A stretch of 64,000 nucleotides of DNA from Thiomicrospira microaerophila (GTDB lineage Bacteria > Pseudomonadota > Gammaproteobacteria > Thiomicrospirales > Thiomicrospiraceae): the NCBI RefSeq assembly GCF_000934765.1, contig NZ_JYNN01000014.1, positions 1-64,000 on the forward strand. Direction: 5' to 3'. Numbering within the stretch: the stretch's first letter is position 1; every line of letters starts with the position of its first letter. Of the stretch, positions 18,381 to 27,711 are shown in pieces. The notes under the pieces were generated by a model. The model saw only the letters and a program-made list of their open reading frames with translations. It searched no databases and was not told the DNA's origin. The position numbers and the translations under genes were made by a program.

Positions 18381-19211
18381 GACTAATTCATCATCCATTT
18401 GCTCTTTCGCACGTTCAAGCGCCTCGCCTGCCTCTAAGCCCTGATGCATTAAGTCATACGCCAATAACACGCGCTCATCTAAAAAGTTAGTTTCAAAGTC
18501 ACGCACCAGCGTTTGCCAATCAAGCCTCGCCTGCGCCTCTTGCGGACTGTGAACCATCATTTTAGCTAACAAACTTAAAGCTAAAACTTGTTGATTACGT
18601 CCCTCCTGCTGCCGCTGAAAGCCTGAAACCATTTCTAATAACTGCAACACAGATTGCTGTTGATCATCCGACAATTTCTGCATCAAATGACCTAGTCCCT
18701 GCTCAAGCTTTTGCCAGTGGTGTTCGTCTTGCTGAACCCCTGCGGTGAGTTCTTCAACCGCTAAATTCAACGCAAAGCTTGCTTGTTGGTAATCAGCCAA
18801 CTGAGTAGACAAGGGCGAGGTTTGATTATTAAAATCAAACTCATGCAACTGAGAGGCCGACATCGCCTGCTGCGCTTCTTGCTCATTCAGCATCACAAGG
18901 CGATGATGGGCTAATAACTGGTCGCTGCTTACCTGGGTAATATGACACCCACACATTACGCCTTTTTCAAGTGGACGAATATGAACAACCTCCACACTAT
19001 CCAATGCATAGGTCTCACCCACCTCATCCGCTCTCACCCGCAACGCCAAGGGTTGCCCCGGCCTCAAAAGCTCGGCATCGGGCAACCAAAAGCTAAGCCC
19101 TGTCAAGTTGACATCCGCGCCTTCAAAAGCAAACTCAAACTGTTCATCTTGATAATCTGTAACAAAAAACTGGCGCTGAAATCGCGCAGATTGACGTTGC
19201 TCAGCTTGCAT
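18369..19211 (-). CDS. PilZ-domain protein
   Basis: The 280-residue product starts with a PilZ-like domain: the RQSARFQRQF arginine motif at residues 5-14, followed by DVNLTGLSFWLP near 34-45, where the usual D/NxSxxG appears as NLTG (Thr for Ser). PilZ domains bind cyclic di-GMP. The rest is Gln-rich and helical (about 105-280), without recognised domains. GGAGCGATG gives a good ribosome binding site context. It is the last gene of the cluster that begins with the outer-membrane factor, so it may link efflux or surface export to c-di-GMP. The altered Ser makes ligand binding unsure. Confidence 0.7.
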   Translation of the reverse strand: MQAEQRQSARFQRQFFVTDYQDEQFEFAFEGADVNLTGLSFWLPDAELLRPGQPLALRVRADEVGETYALDSVEVVHIRPLEKGVMCGCHITQVSSDQLLAHHRLVMLNEQEAQQAMSASQLHEFDFNNQTSPLSTQLADYQQASFALNLAVEELTAGVQQDEHHWQKLEQGLGHLMQKLSDDQQQSVLQLLEMVSGFQRQQEGRNQQVLALSLLAKMMVHSPQEAQARLDWQTLVRDFETNFLDERVLLAYDLMHQGLEAGEALERAKEQMDDELVSPH

Positions 19212-19227
19212 AAATCATCGCTCCTTT

Positions 19228-19497
19228 TTAGGCTTTTTTCGAGCCAAACAGGGCTTCACACTCCGCCTGTGGCATCCAACCGATACAGCTGCGCACCTTC
19301 ATGGATTGGTAATTTCTTACTATGGGCATTACGCTCAATACACCCCAAACAATCTGATACCATTCCCAACCAATTGGTGAAGGCTGGCGCGCCCACCATT
19401 GGTTGTTCACACCAAAACGTTTGGTCTTGAATATCAGGTGAATCGCTAAACGCCAATACTTCATGCCGTACTGCATTTTTGTCGCTATGCCCGCCAT
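19228..19497 (-). CDS. Small protein of unknown function
   Basis: This is an 89-residue product rich in Trp and aromatic residues (NNQWWARQPSPIGWEWYQIVW). The central IVWGVLSVMPIV might be a short membrane segment. The start ATG overlaps the stop of the adaptor gene (TAATG) and GGAG lies about 8 bases upstream, which favours this frame over the overlapping one ending at 19256. It ends 17 bases before the PilZ gene. I recognise no family. Confidence 0.5.
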   Translation of the reverse strand: MAGIATKMQYGMKYWRLAIHLIFKTKRFGVNNQWWARQPSPIGWEWYQIVWGVLSVMPIVRNYQSMKVRSCIGWMPQAECEALFGSKKA

Positions 19498-19991
19498 TAT
19501 GGAGTCTCCAGAATAAATAACAGTTGATTTTCATTAAATACGGTTGTGCCTTGGTTCACCGCCAGAGATTTAATCCGCCCGGCTTGTGGGGCTTTAATAT
19601 ACACATAGTCTTCCCAGGCCTGGTGCATCGCCAGTTCAGCTTGTGCTTTGGCTAGGGCTTGCTGTGCCAACGCTAAATCGACCTTAGCGCGTTCGAAGGG
19701 TCGGCGCGCAATCACCGTACGGTCATATAAATCCTCAACCTGCTCAAACTCAATTTTCGCATCGGCCAACGCGGCCTGACGATAAGCCACCTCGGCTTCA
19801 AGCAAGGCCAATTTAGCCTGATAACGACGATCATCAATCGTCATTATTTTTTGCCCTGCGCGTACCTGCTGCCCGACTTTAACCTCAATACTGCTTACCT
19901 GACCACTGACGAGCGCGCCGATTTTAATCTCCGCCGCCATCAGATTAACGGAAAGGGCTAAGCCTGTTAAAACTAATGCTACACGTTTCAT
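19497..19991 (-). CDS. Short HlyD/RND-type periplasmic adaptor
   Basis: The 164-residue protein has a signal peptide (MKRVALVLTGLALSVNLMAA), the lipoyl-like half-motif GALVSGQVSSIEVKVGQQVRAGQ, a coiled-coil hairpin (about 58-125) and the returning lipoyl half APQAGRIKSLAVNQGTTVFNENQ. Membrane-fusion proteins of this kind bridge an inner-membrane pump and an outer-membrane channel. It is about half the usual length and lacks the beta-barrel and membrane-proximal domains. The ATG at 19991 has GGGGAG about 8 bases upstream and is preferred over the ATG at 20012. It overlaps or abuts the outer-membrane factor gene upstream. No pump gene is nearby. Confidence 0.75.
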   Translation of the reverse strand: MKRVALVLTGLALSVNLMAAEIKIGALVSGQVSSIEVKVGQQVRAGQKIMTIDDRRYQAKLALLEAEVAYRQAALADAKIEFEQVEDLYDRTVIARRPFERAKVDLALAQQALAKAQAELAMHQAWEDYVYIKAPQAGRIKSLAVNQGTTVFNENQLLFILETP

Positions 19992-20004
19992 CTTGTTTAC
20001 TCCC

Positions 20005-21297
20005 CTAATCATTTTTATTTTGTGCTGGCATTATACTCACCAGATCGCCGCCGGTTGCAAACAGCATTTGCGCCCATAACAACGCGCGCTTCAATTCAAA
20101 AGCCAATGCATCATAATCCGCCTGCGATATGCTTACCAACGCATCACCAAAGTCAGACTGCTGTTCATTTTCATACAGTGCACGCTTATAATCCATATTA
20201 AACACTGCAAAGGTTTGCGAGGCCTCGACCGCCTGCTGCTCAACATTCAATAAACTCAACTGAAAATAAAGGTTTGTTACCTGCTCACGCCAGCGCTGTT
20301 CTATCGCATTCAACTCAGCCTTTGCCTGCAAAGCCTGCGCACGCTGTTGGTCAATTTGAGACTTGGTTAAGCCACTATCAAACAAAGGCATCGACAACGA
20401 GATTTCAGCGTGCCAATGTCCCTCGCGCACTTCAGGGTAACTGGACAACTGCCCTACCCACGCATCCGCTCGCACAGTCGGTTTATTGGCCGCACGCGCG
20501 CTTTGAATACGATATTGACTCGCTTGCTCCAACTGTTTTGCGGCGTTGATTTCGGCGTTTTGTGTCAAGGCCAGTTCTAGATAATGCTCAATCGACTTTA
20601 GTTGAGTAGGCAACAGATTAAACGCAGGTAAGCTTACCCTGGAAACGACTGCATCTGAACGCCCCATCGCATTCGCCAGCAACATTCTCGAACGACGTAA
20701 ATCCGCTTGCGCGGCCTGACGTTTTACAAAAGCTTGCTGATAATCTTTTTCATGCTCATAGAGCTTGACATCCGATACGCGTCCTAACAGGTGGTCTTCA
20801 CGTACCTTATCTAAGGTCACAAAAGCTATCGCCATCGCTTCATTTTCAACACGAAAGTTTAAATCCGCCAGCAAGACATTAAAATAGGCCTGCATTAATA
20901 TCAAACGAAACTCATTTTCTGCGGCTTTTATTTGCGCGGCGCGTGCTTCGCCCTCCATCAACCAGGCCTGGTTAAGTTTAGCGGTTTGACCAAAATCATA
21001 AAGCGGCAAACCAAAGTGCAGTGCTGCTAAATGATGGTTTTGTTTTTCATTATTAAATTCGCGCTGACCTAATCGTGCTTGAAAACCGATGGCTAAATTG
21101 TCTTTGGCCTGATTTTCTGCCTGCGACGCAAGCGCTTTATACTGCTGCGCTTGGCTTGCCAACACACGAGGACTCATTTCAGCGGGTAAAGAAAATAGAT
21201 AATCCAACGTCAAGGGAACGGGCAAAGGCGGTTTGTCTGCCGCCTGTAGTGCAAAACTAGCGGATAACAACAAGGTGGCAAACAGTGTTGGTTTCAT
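20005..21297 (-). CDS. TolC-family outer-membrane factor
   Basis: The 430-residue protein has a signal peptide (MKPTLFATLLLSASFALQAA) and the duplicated helical repeats of TolC-type channels: FGLPLYDFGQTAKLNQAWL in the first half and LSMPLFDSGLTKSQIDQQRAQA in the second. It would form the outer-membrane exit duct of an efflux or type I export system. AGGTGG lies just before the ATG at 21297; a GTG at 21306 is less likely. It is followed directly by the truncated adaptor. The palindrome CCAGGCCTGG at 20962 encodes part of NQAWL. Confidence 0.85.
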   Translation of the reverse strand: MKPTLFATLLLSASFALQAADKPPLPVPLTLDYLFSLPAEMSPRVLASQAQQYKALASQAENQAKDNLAIGFQARLGQREFNNEKQNHHLAALHFGLPLYDFGQTAKLNQAWLMEGEARAAQIKAAENEFRLILMQAYFNVLLADLNFRVENEAMAIAFVTLDKVREDHLLGRVSDVKLYEHEKDYQQAFVKRQAAQADLRRSRMLLANAMGRSDAVVSRVSLPAFNLLPTQLKSIEHYLELALTQNAEINAAKQLEQASQYRIQSARAANKPTVRADAWVGQLSSYPEVREGHWHAEISLSMPLFDSGLTKSQIDQQRAQALQAKAELNAIEQRWREQVTNLYFQLSLLNVEQQAVEASQTFAVFNMDYKRALYENEQQSDFGDALVSISQADYDALAFELKRALLWAQMLFATGGDLVSIMPAQNKND

Positions 21298-21306
21298 ACT
21301 GACCAC

Positions 21307-21825
21307 CTATTGTGCTTGCGCACGTTTAAAGCGATTAAAGGGCATGTCTTTATAATGCCCATCCACCACATAACGCCCAAATAACAGAAACTCCTCTTTA
21401 GTGTGCGTAGGCCCTGTATAGCGTGCCATTGGATTGCCTTCAAGATCAAATGCCATCATAACCGGCGTGGCCCGCACACGGTACTTACGCTCAGCCATGT
21501 CCTTGCCGGTGGCATAGTCAGTACCATCAAAATCCGTCACCGGACTACCGCCTTCAATATCAAAGCGATAAACTTTAAAATACTGATGATAATACTCAAT
21601 GACATCGGCTTCTTTTAAGATCGTTTCTTTCATTCGATGGCAAAACGGGCAATCATCCATCTCAAAAAAGATGAACACACCGATTTTTTCTTCATCACGC
21701 GCCAGCGCTAACTCCTCTTGAAAGTTACCAAAACTGTCATCAAAAAACTCCGTTGACCAGGTCGGGTAACTGAATAACAGCAGCATGCTCAGCAACAGTG
21801 TTTTTATACTTTTGATTGTTTTCAT
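21307..21825 (-). CDS. Periplasmic thioredoxin-fold protein (SoxW-like)
   Basis: This 172-residue protein has an N-terminal signal peptide (about 1-24). A thioredoxin-like domain carries the redox motif CPFC in FFEMDDCPFCHRM and the cis-Pro loop RATPVMMAFD. It belongs to the thioredoxin_2/SoxW-type group, which keeps periplasmic disulfides reduced, in sulfur oxidisers often for Sox proteins. No sox genes are in this window, so SoxW is only a suggestion. It lies 70 bases downstream of a TlpA-like gene and just upstream of the TolC-family gene. Confidence 0.8.
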   Translation of the reverse strand: MKTIKSIKTLLLSMLLLFSYPTWSTEFFDDSFGNFQEELALARDEEKIGVFIFFEMDDCPFCHRMKETILKEADVIEYYHQYFKVYRFDIEGGSPVTDFDGTDYATGKDMAERKYRVRATPVMMAFDLEGNPMARYTGPTHTKEEFLLFGRYVVDGHYKDMPFNRFKRAQAQ

Positions 21826-21895
21826 GATTTTTCCTCCTGCTCTGGTAAGCGTTTAGACGCTTTTTATTGAGCTATATTTTAATAATTTATGATGT

Positions 21896-22429
21896 TTAAT
21901 TCATGTGTTTTGCTTCATAAGACTTAATAAATGCCTCCAATATTTCTTGATTAACTAAACCGGCACGACCTGCCACAATCTCACCATTCGGCGCCACCAT
22001 ATAAGTGCTTGGCAAACCGCGTAACGGGCCAAATGGGGTACGATTAGCATTCAAATCCACATCCGCAAACCGTACAATTGGAAATGAAATCATGAGCTCT
22101 TCGGTAAAATTATTAATCTTCTCTACCGGAATATTTTCAAAGTTCACACCCAGAACAATGGCGCCTTTATCCTTATTCTGTTCATGAAAAAACGTTAAAT
22201 CCGGCATTTCCTTGATACAAGGAGGGCACCAGGTCGCCCAAATATTGACCACCACCCACTGACCTTTAAAGTCTGACAACATCACAGAATTACCCTCCAT
22301 ATCTACAAAGGCAATATCTTGTTTAGCCTGTGCGATATTTAACATCGACACCAACGCTAGCAGCACCAAAAGCGCCATCATCATTTTAAAGCGCTGTATG
22401 TAACCATTTACTTGTTTAGTCATCATCAT
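21896..22429 (-). CDS. TlpA/ResA-type thiol-disulfide oxidoreductase
   Basis: The 177-residue protein has a hydrophobic N-terminus (MMALLVLLALVSMLNIAQA; signal peptide or anchor). Its thioredoxin domain has WATWCPPCIKEMP (CPPC active site) and GLPSTYMVAPNGE (cis-Pro loop), the AhpC/TSA-Redoxin type. It would reduce disulfides in periplasmic proteins. Three consecutive ATG codons start it; the third, at 22423, is best spaced from AGGA. It is followed by the SoxW-like gene, so the two may act together. Confidence 0.87.
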   Translation of the reverse strand: MMMTKQVNGYIQRFKMMMALLVLLALVSMLNIAQAKQDIAFVDMEGNSVMLSDFKGQWVVVNIWATWCPPCIKEMPDLTFFHEQNKDKGAIVLGVNFENIPVEKINNFTEELMISFPIVRFADVDLNANRTPFGPLRGLPSTYMVAPNGEIVAGRAGLVNQEILEAFIKSYEAKHMN

Positions 22430-22452
22430 TCCTATCGTGTTTTTATTTAAAT

Positions 22453-23184
22453 TTATCTCGCCAAAACATCTTTGACAAAGGGTAAGGTTAGTCGTCTTTT
22501 TTCAGCCAGACTTGCTTGTTCAAGCACTTCTAACACGGCTAACAACTCCTGAAGGTCCAACGAAAAACGCTTGATAATAAAATTCACCACCTCAATCGAT
22601 ACATCAAATCCGCGATTAAGTGCATGACGTTGCAAAGCCAGCACCAATGAATCCTTATCCTTAATGGGTGTGAGTGGAATCGGCATAATTGAAAACACTT
22701 CTGATCGCAATGCATCGGTCACCATCGGCCAATCGGCTATCGGCATCTGTCCAGCTAATAACACTCGATGCCCTTGCACTTTTGACTTTGCAATCAAGCT
22801 CGCCAAAGATTTTTCCCATGCTTCATGCCCAATTATCGCTTCCACACCATCTAGACAGACTAAATCCGTGACCTCTAAGCCTGTTAATACATCAGGAATA
22901 AGCGGCAAACCTTTATCCATTAATGGAAAAAATACACTTTGCATTTGTTTTAAACTATAGAATCGACAAGCCGCTTGCAAGAGGTGGGTTTTACCGACAC
23001 CATCAGGGCCGAAGAAATAATAACAACCTGCATATTGCGGCTTATCTGGCTGCTGTAAACTACTGAGCGTTTGAGCAATTAACTCCTGCTCCGCTACAAA
23101 GGTGCTGAAACTTGCATCATTACGCAAATTAATTTTCAATGGCAGCTGTACCAGCATTGAATTTGTACTCATGCTATCATTCAT
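22453..23184 (-). CDS. hda: DnaA regulatory inactivator Hda
   Basis: Hda is a DnaA-like AAA+ protein that, with the beta clamp, promotes hydrolysis of DnaA-bound ATP to prevent over-initiation. The 243-residue protein has a clamp-binding-type N-terminus (MLVQLPLKINLRNDASF), Walker A GPDGVGKTHL, a Walker B-like LVCLDGVEAI and a DnaA-type lid (LTPIKDKDSLVLALQRHALNRGF). The DNA-binding domain of DnaA is absent. It overlaps the DUF2066 gene by 4 bases, an arrangement common in gammaproteobacteria. Confidence 0.92.
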   Translation of the reverse strand: MNDSMSTNSMLVQLPLKINLRNDASFSTFVAEQELIAQTLSSLQQPDKPQYAGCYYFFGPDGVGKTHLLQAACRFYSLKQMQSVFFPLMDKGLPLIPDVLTGLEVTDLVCLDGVEAIIGHEAWEKSLASLIAKSKVQGHRVLLAGQMPIADWPMVTDALRSEVFSIMPIPLTPIKDKDSLVLALQRHALNRGFDVSIEVVNFIIKRFSLDLQELLAVLEVLEQASLAEKRRLTLPFVKDVLAR

Positions 23185-24242
23185 TGCGTATAACGCCCTT
23201 TAAGTTGGCCTTGAAAAAAACCTTGATCATTCCATTCTACCCTCTCTAAGCGTTCTAAATGGTCAAGTAAATTAGAAAACTGTCCATTATAAATGATTTC
23301 AAATCGGACATGCCTGCCTTCCACCTCTGTCAGCCTCACCTCATTAATCGTTGGCCTAAAGCGCGTTAAAGCCTCCTCAATCTGTTTTAACACCTCGTAG
23401 TCACCCACATTTTGTATTTCTACTTCAAGAAGACCCAGGCTACCGAGTGCTTGACGATAGGGCGTCGAGTACAGATCGAGCAATCGACTCAAGGTTGATT
23501 CAATCAGCTCTAAAAATGATTCGCCAACCTCCTGACCACGCAACAATGGCTGACCTGTTTCAAGCGAATACAACCCCCACGTCCAACTCACCACTTCACC
23601 GATCAGATCTGCCTTATACAGCAACACATAATGTGCCTGATGCGTTAACGCACTCAACAAAGCCTCATCCAGACCCCGCTCTTGCTGCGTTAATTGTACA
23701 ATATCAAACTGTTCAAAAAAACCAAGATCCGCAGGCAAGGTCATCGGCAAACCTAGCAGGCGACCATAGGGTCGGTAATCCAAATCGACCCGATACGCTA
23801 AACTCTGTTGCGAAATGTTTTCTAACAAACCACGCTGTTCCCACTGACCTACAACCAAGGTATTTGGCCGGTAGTTAAGCGGCCAAATAGGCAAGCTCTC
23901 CTCTTGAAACGCCGCCATTAACCTGTCTCGATCAAACTCAACACGCAAACTTTGCCCGACAATCACGCCATCGATTTCACGATTAACCAGCTGGAACCGC
24001 TGTACCCATTGGCGTGCCGTTTGAATATATTTTTTTGCCTCCTGGGTCTCAGAAAAACGAATATCCCCGACCATTCGAACCAACAAATCAGACATAGACT
24101 GCGCCAAATAAGTGCTTAACTGACTCGCATCATAACTCTCAACAGGCTTTTCAATAACAAATAAATCCAATGTTTCTTGCGCCTGCGCCGCTGGCAAACA
24201 CATAATTACACTAATTAATACCCGAAGTAGCAAACTTCTCAT
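23181..24242 (-). CDS. DUF2066 periplasmic/envelope protein
   Basis: The 353-residue protein begins with a signal peptide (MRSLLLRVLISVIMCLPAAQA). It shows DUF2066 features such as QSMSDLLVRMVGD, RQWVQRF and PLNYRPNTLVVG (where others have LLVWL). Its function is not known. The gene's place between hda and the divergent purM-purN is conserved in many gammaproteobacteria, and it overlaps hda. Confidence 0.85.
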   Translation of the reverse strand: MRSLLLRVLISVIMCLPAAQAQETLDLFVIEKPVESYDASQLSTYLAQSMSDLLVRMVGDIRFSETQEAKKYIQTARQWVQRFQLVNREIDGVIVGQSLRVEFDRDRLMAAFQEESLPIWPLNYRPNTLVVGQWEQRGLLENISQQSLAYRVDLDYRPYGRLLGLPMTLPADLGFFEQFDIVQLTQQERGLDEALLSALTHQAHYVLLYKADLIGEVVSWTWGLYSLETGQPLLRGQEVGESFLELIESTLSRLLDLYSTPYRQALGSLGLLEVEIQNVGDYEVLKQIEEALTRFRPTINEVRLTEVEGRHVRFEIIYNGQFSNLLDHLERLERVEWNDQGFFQGQLKGRYTQ

Positions 24243-24369
24243 ACCCGCCTCACTGTTTTTTGGTTACAATATCATAATATTTTTTTGCTCGCGTGATGGT
24301 TTGTTTTCAAATAGATATTCCATCACCGAGTGTTTTACTTTCTAAACGCTAACAGAAGTTAAAGTATCT

Positions 24370-25416
24370 ATGACAAATAAAGCCTCTCTCAGTTACAAAG
24401 ACGCCGGTGTTGATATCGATGCCGGCGATGCCCTCGTACAAGCTATCAAACCGATTGCAAAAGCCACTGCGCGCCCAGAAGTAATGGCTTCATTGGGTGG
24501 ATTTGGGGCGCTATTTGAGCTGCCTATCGGAAAATACAAAAACCCCGTTCTCGTCTCCGGCACAGATGGCGTGGGTACCAAGCTTAGATTGGCGATTGAT
24601 ACCGGCAAACACGATCAAGTTGGTATTGATTTGGTTGCCATGTGTGTCAACGACCTGATTGTTCAAGGTGCAGAGCCACTATTTTTCCTAGACTACTACG
24701 CCACTGGCAAGCTGGATATCGATGTTGCTAAAGATGTCATCAAGGGTATAGGCGAAGGTTGCTTGCAATCTGGCTGTGCGCTAATCGGTGGTGAAACGGC
24801 TGAAATGCCTGGCATGTATCCTGTTGGTGATTATGATCTAGCTGGTTTCTGTGTCGGCATCGTTGAGAAAGACCAACTGATCGACGGCACGAAAGTCAAA
24901 GCAGGCGATGTGCTTTTAGGCTTGGCTTCTTCTGGCCCGCACTCGAATGGCTATTCACTGATTCGTAAAATCATTGAAGTAAGCGGTGAAAGCCTGATGC
25001 AGGACCTAGATGGTCAACCGCTAGTCGATGCGCTCATGGCACCCACACGTATTTATGTTAAATCCTTACTGGAACTCTTCAAGCAAGTTGAAGTCAAAGC
25101 ACTTTCGCATATCACTGGCGGCGGTTTAGTAGAAAATCTACCTCGCGTTATGCCGGCCAACACCTGCGCGCGCGTCAACACCTCAACGTGGCAGCGCCCT
25201 GCGGTATTCGATTGGCTAGAAGATCGCGGCAACGTTGACCCTATTGAAATGCACCGTACTTTTAACTGTGGTATCGGCATGGTGCTTGTTGTTGATCCAA
25301 AAGATCAAGCAAAAACCATTGAGATTTTACAATCATTAGGCGAACAGGTTTCTGTTATTGGCGAAATCAAATCAACCGATCAAGCTGAGCCTTTTGTTGA
25401 GCTAGTAAGCGAGTAA
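24370..25416 (+). CDS. purM: Phosphoribosylformylglycinamidine cyclo-ligase
   Basis: PurM closes the imidazole ring, converting FGAM to AIR with ATP in purine synthesis. The 348-residue protein starts [18 protein letters not shown], has the ATP/metal-binding segments [14 protein letters not shown] and [15 protein letters not shown], and the C-terminal [14 protein letters not shown] and FNCGIGM. The length is normal. In the divergent upstream region an inverted repeat (GTGATGG...CCATCAC, 24293-24326) could be a purine-repressor-like site, though it is not a clear PurR box. It is followed by purN after 1-8 bases. Confidence 0.97.
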   Translation: MTNKASLSYKDAGVDIDAGDALVQAIKPIAKATARPEVMASLGGFGALFELPIGKYKNPVLVSGTDGVGTKLRLAIDTGKHDQVGIDLVAMCVNDLIVQGAEPLFFLDYYATGKLDIDVAKDVIKGIGEGCLQSGCALIGGETAEMPGMYPVGDYDLAGFCVGIVEKDQLIDGTKVKAGDVLLGLASSGPHSNGYSLIRKIIEVSGESLMQDLDGQPLVDALMAPTRIYVKSLLELFKQVEVKALSHITGGGLVENLPRVMPANTCARVNTSTWQRPAVFDWLEDRGNVDPIEMHRTFNCGIGMVLVVDPKDQAKTIEILQSLGEQVSVIGEIKSTDQAEPFVELVSE

Positions 25417-25423
25417 ATTGCAA

Positions 25424-26086
25424 ATGGTGCGAGAGTTAACCAACGTGGTGGTGGTGTTATCCGGCAACGGCTCCAACCTACAAGCCCTGATTGATTTTCA
25501 GCAACGCGCCGATTGTGCATATAAAATTGTGAAAGTAGTTGCTAACCGCCCTAACGCTTTCGGCTTAGAGCGCGCAAAGCAACACCATATTCCCGCTTCA
25601 TTAGTAAATCACCAAGATTATGCAACTCGTGAAGATTTTGAGCGTGCATTAATCCAACACATCGACCAGGCCCAACCAGGCCTGGTTGTGCTTGCTGGGT
25701 TTATGCGCATCTTAACCCCTCTATTTACCGAACACTATTTAGGGAAAATGCTCAACATCCATCCCTCCTTGCTTCCCAAATACCCAGGACTTGATACCCA
25801 CCAGCGTGCGATTGATGCAGGTGACACCGAACACGGACTCAGCATTCACTTCGTCACCGCTGAACTCGATGGTGGCCCAGTGATCCTCCAAGCGTCGCTA
25901 AAAATCGAGCCACAGATGGACGCACAAATGTTACAACAACAGGTTCATCAGCTTGAACATCAAGCTTACCCACTAGCGGTCAACCTATTTGCACAAGGTC
26001 AACTAAGCTTGCAAGACAACCAAGCATGGTTAAACCATCAAGCCTTAATCCAACCGCTAAAGCTATCCGATTTACAGCATGTTTAA
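25424..26086 (+). CDS. purN: Phosphoribosylglycinamide formyltransferase
   Basis: PurN formylates GAR using 10-formyl-tetrahydrofolate. The motifs are LSGNGSNLQALID, VVANRPNAFGLERA, the catalytic block MLNIHPSLLPKYPGLDTHQRAIDAGD (NIHPSLLP with the catalytic His), and HFVTAELDGGPVI with the Asp. The iterated palindrome (25676-25685) encodes QPGLVVLAGF, where E. coli has PDVVVLAGF. The ATG at 25424 is likely; a TTG at 25418 is also in frame. The C-terminus overlaps the DUF3108 gene by 8 bases. Confidence 0.95.
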   Translation: MVRELTNVVVVLSGNGSNLQALIDFQQRADCAYKIVKVVANRPNAFGLERAKQHHIPASLVNHQDYATREDFERALIQHIDQAQPGLVVLAGFMRILTPLFTEHYLGKMLNIHPSLLPKYPGLDTHQRAIDAGDTEHGLSIHFVTAELDGGPVILQASLKIEPQMDAQMLQQQVHQLEHQAYPLAVNLFAQGQLSLQDNQAWLNHQALIQPLKLSDLQHV

Positions 26087-26795
26087 ACCCCTGCTGCTGT
26101 TTGCTTACCTTACCTTGCTCTTTTCGCCCCAAGCACACAGCCTCCAACCTTTTTCGGCAACCTTTAAAGTAGAAGCACTCGGCATTCATATTGGCTATGC
26201 CGAACACCAATTACGCTGCCAAGACACCCTATGCGAGCTCACCAGTAATGCAACACCTATTGGGTTAGCACGCCGCCTAATTGGCGAACAAAGCCATGAA
26301 ACCTCAACACTGGAGCTAAACCAGCATCACCTTAGCTGGCTAAGTTATGACGCCATTATCAAAAAAATGCGTAACCAGTCGATTAAAGAGCAATTTAATC
26401 TTCAGCTCGATAAAGAAAGCCATCACATCATCAATGTACAACGCAACCAAACCTGGGAATACACGCACGATACCTTTGATACCTTATCTATGGCCTATGC
26501 ACTACAACATCGCCTTATTCACCAACAACCAATTAACAACATGATACTACAGGAAGAAAAACAACAGCGACCACTGAGCTTCATCCCTCAAACACTCGGC
26601 ACGCTTAACACCCCCTTTCAAGCTCGACTGATTACACGGCATTTTATCGCCGATGCGGCTGACTACCGTGTATCGGTTTGGCTGGCACCTGAACTCAACT
26701 TTTTCCCTGTACAGGTTGAAATTTATGATAAAAAACGTCGGCGCGGCCTCATGCTAAGCCTCAACGAACGCCCTGATTATACAAAAGAGAAATAA
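26079..26795 (+). CDS. DUF3108 secreted protein
   Basis: The 238-residue protein has a signal peptide ([21 protein letters not shown]). Its body fits DUF3108: [21 protein letters not shown] near the start and [19 protein letters not shown] (the usual TVWLSPDLNYLPVRIE-type end) near the C-terminus. Function is unknown; it is predicted periplasmic and beta-rich. It is commonly located right after purN in gammaproteobacteria. It overlaps purN and is followed 1 base later by dcd. Confidence 0.85.
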   Translation: MFKPLLLFAYLTLLFSPQAHSLQPFSATFKVEALGIHIGYAEHQLRCQDTLCELTSNATPIGLARRLIGEQSHETSTLELNQHHLSWLSYDAIIKKMRNQSIKEQFNLQLDKESHHIINVQRNQTWEYTHDTFDTLSMAYALQHRLIHQQPINNMILQEEKQQRPLSFIPQTLGTLNTPFQARLITRHFIADAADYRVSVWLAPELNFFPVQVEIYDKKRRRGLMLSLNERPDYTKEK

Positions 26796-26796
26796 A

Positions 26797-27378
26797 ATGA
26801 AACTAAGCGACCGAGATATTACCCTTGCCCTCCAGCAACAACGCATCAACATTCAACCCATGCCAACCGATAATAAAATTAAAGGGATTAGTGTTGATTT
26901 ACGGCTAGACAATCGTTTTCGCGTTTTCAATGACCATACCGCGCCTTTTATCGACTTAAGCGGTCCGCGCGAACAGGTGCAAGCGCTACTCGATAAAGTG
27001 ATGGGCAATGAAATTATTATTGAACAAGATCAGGCTTTTTTCTTGCACCCCGGTGAACTTGCCTTGGCTTCAACGCTTGAATCTATCACGATTCCTGATG
27101 ATTTGGTGGGCTGGTTAGATGGTCGCTCTAGTCTAGCACGACTTGGGCTAATGGTGCATGTCACGGCTCACCGTATCGATCCGGGCTGGCAAGGACAAAT
27201 TGTGCTTGAAATATTTAACAGCGGAAAGCTCCCACTCGCATTGCGCCCAGGGATGGATATCTGTGCGATTAACTTTGAAACCCTTTCAAGTCCCGCACAA
27301 AAACCCTATAACAAAAGAACCGATGCCAAATATCAAAACCAATCTGGCCCCACATCAAGCCGAATCAATCAAGATTAA
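26797..27378 (+). CDS. dcd: dCTP deaminase
   Basis: Dcd converts dCTP to dUTP, feeding dTTP synthesis. The 193-residue protein starts [17 protein letters not shown] and has the trimer-forming dUTPase-like fold: [28 protein letters not shown] (with the SSLARLG nucleotide loop), [17 protein letters not shown] with the catalytic Glu, and a C-terminal tail. The length equals E. coli Dcd. Confidence 0.96.
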   Translation: MKLSDRDITLALQQQRINIQPMPTDNKIKGISVDLRLDNRFRVFNDHTAPFIDLSGPREQVQALLDKVMGNEIIIEQDQAFFLHPGELALASTLESITIPDDLVGWLDGRSSLARLGLMVHVTAHRIDPGWQGQIVLEIFNSGKLPLALRPGMDICAINFETLSSPAQKPYNKRTDAKYQNQSGPTSSRINQD

Positions 27379-27501
27379 AACCTAGTTAGTTGATGGATTG
27401 AGCGGTTAGCAAGCTAGCCCGGATGTTTAACCTATTTTGCAAAAAACGCCAAAAATCGGTTAAACTACTAAATTAGGTTTATAACTATGAGGACGGACAA
27501 T

Positions 27502-27711
27502 ATGTTAAAGCCAATAAAAACAGAGCGTATCAGCCCGGTAGAATTCAAACGGCTTGCACAAGACAATAACATCAGTGGAGCTAAATTTATTGCTCCACAA
27601 GTTGGCGATGGTACCTTTGGCAGTTTTGAAATAACCTACCGTACACCGGTTTTAAAGCAAGTCTCATCCAATCCTTATTCAATAGAGGTTGAACGCTATG
27701 TCAACCATTGA
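27502..27711 (+). CDS. Small protein of unknown function (cassette gene 1)
   Basis: This 69-residue product begins MLKPIKTERISPVEFKRLA and contains no membrane segment. GAGG lies 9-10 bases before the ATG at 27502; a further ATG at 27487 is in frame but less well placed. The gene overlaps the next one by 14 bases, so they are probably co-translated. I recognise no family. It lies between dcd and a repeat-rich segment, suggesting an accessory insertion. Confidence 0.6.
   Translation: MLKPIKTERISPVEFKRLAQDNNISGAKFIAPQVGDGTFGSFEITYRTPVLKQVSSNPYSIEVERYVNH

Noticed and set aside
19256-19534. Overlapping 92-codon minus-strand frame
   Set aside because: Overlaps the adaptor end and a frame that has a better ribosome binding site; no family match for either, so only 19228-19497 is called.
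24293-24326. PurR-type operator upstream of purM
   Set aside because: GTGATGG...CCATCAC is only a 7-bp inverted repeat with a long spacer and does not match the usual PurR pattern.
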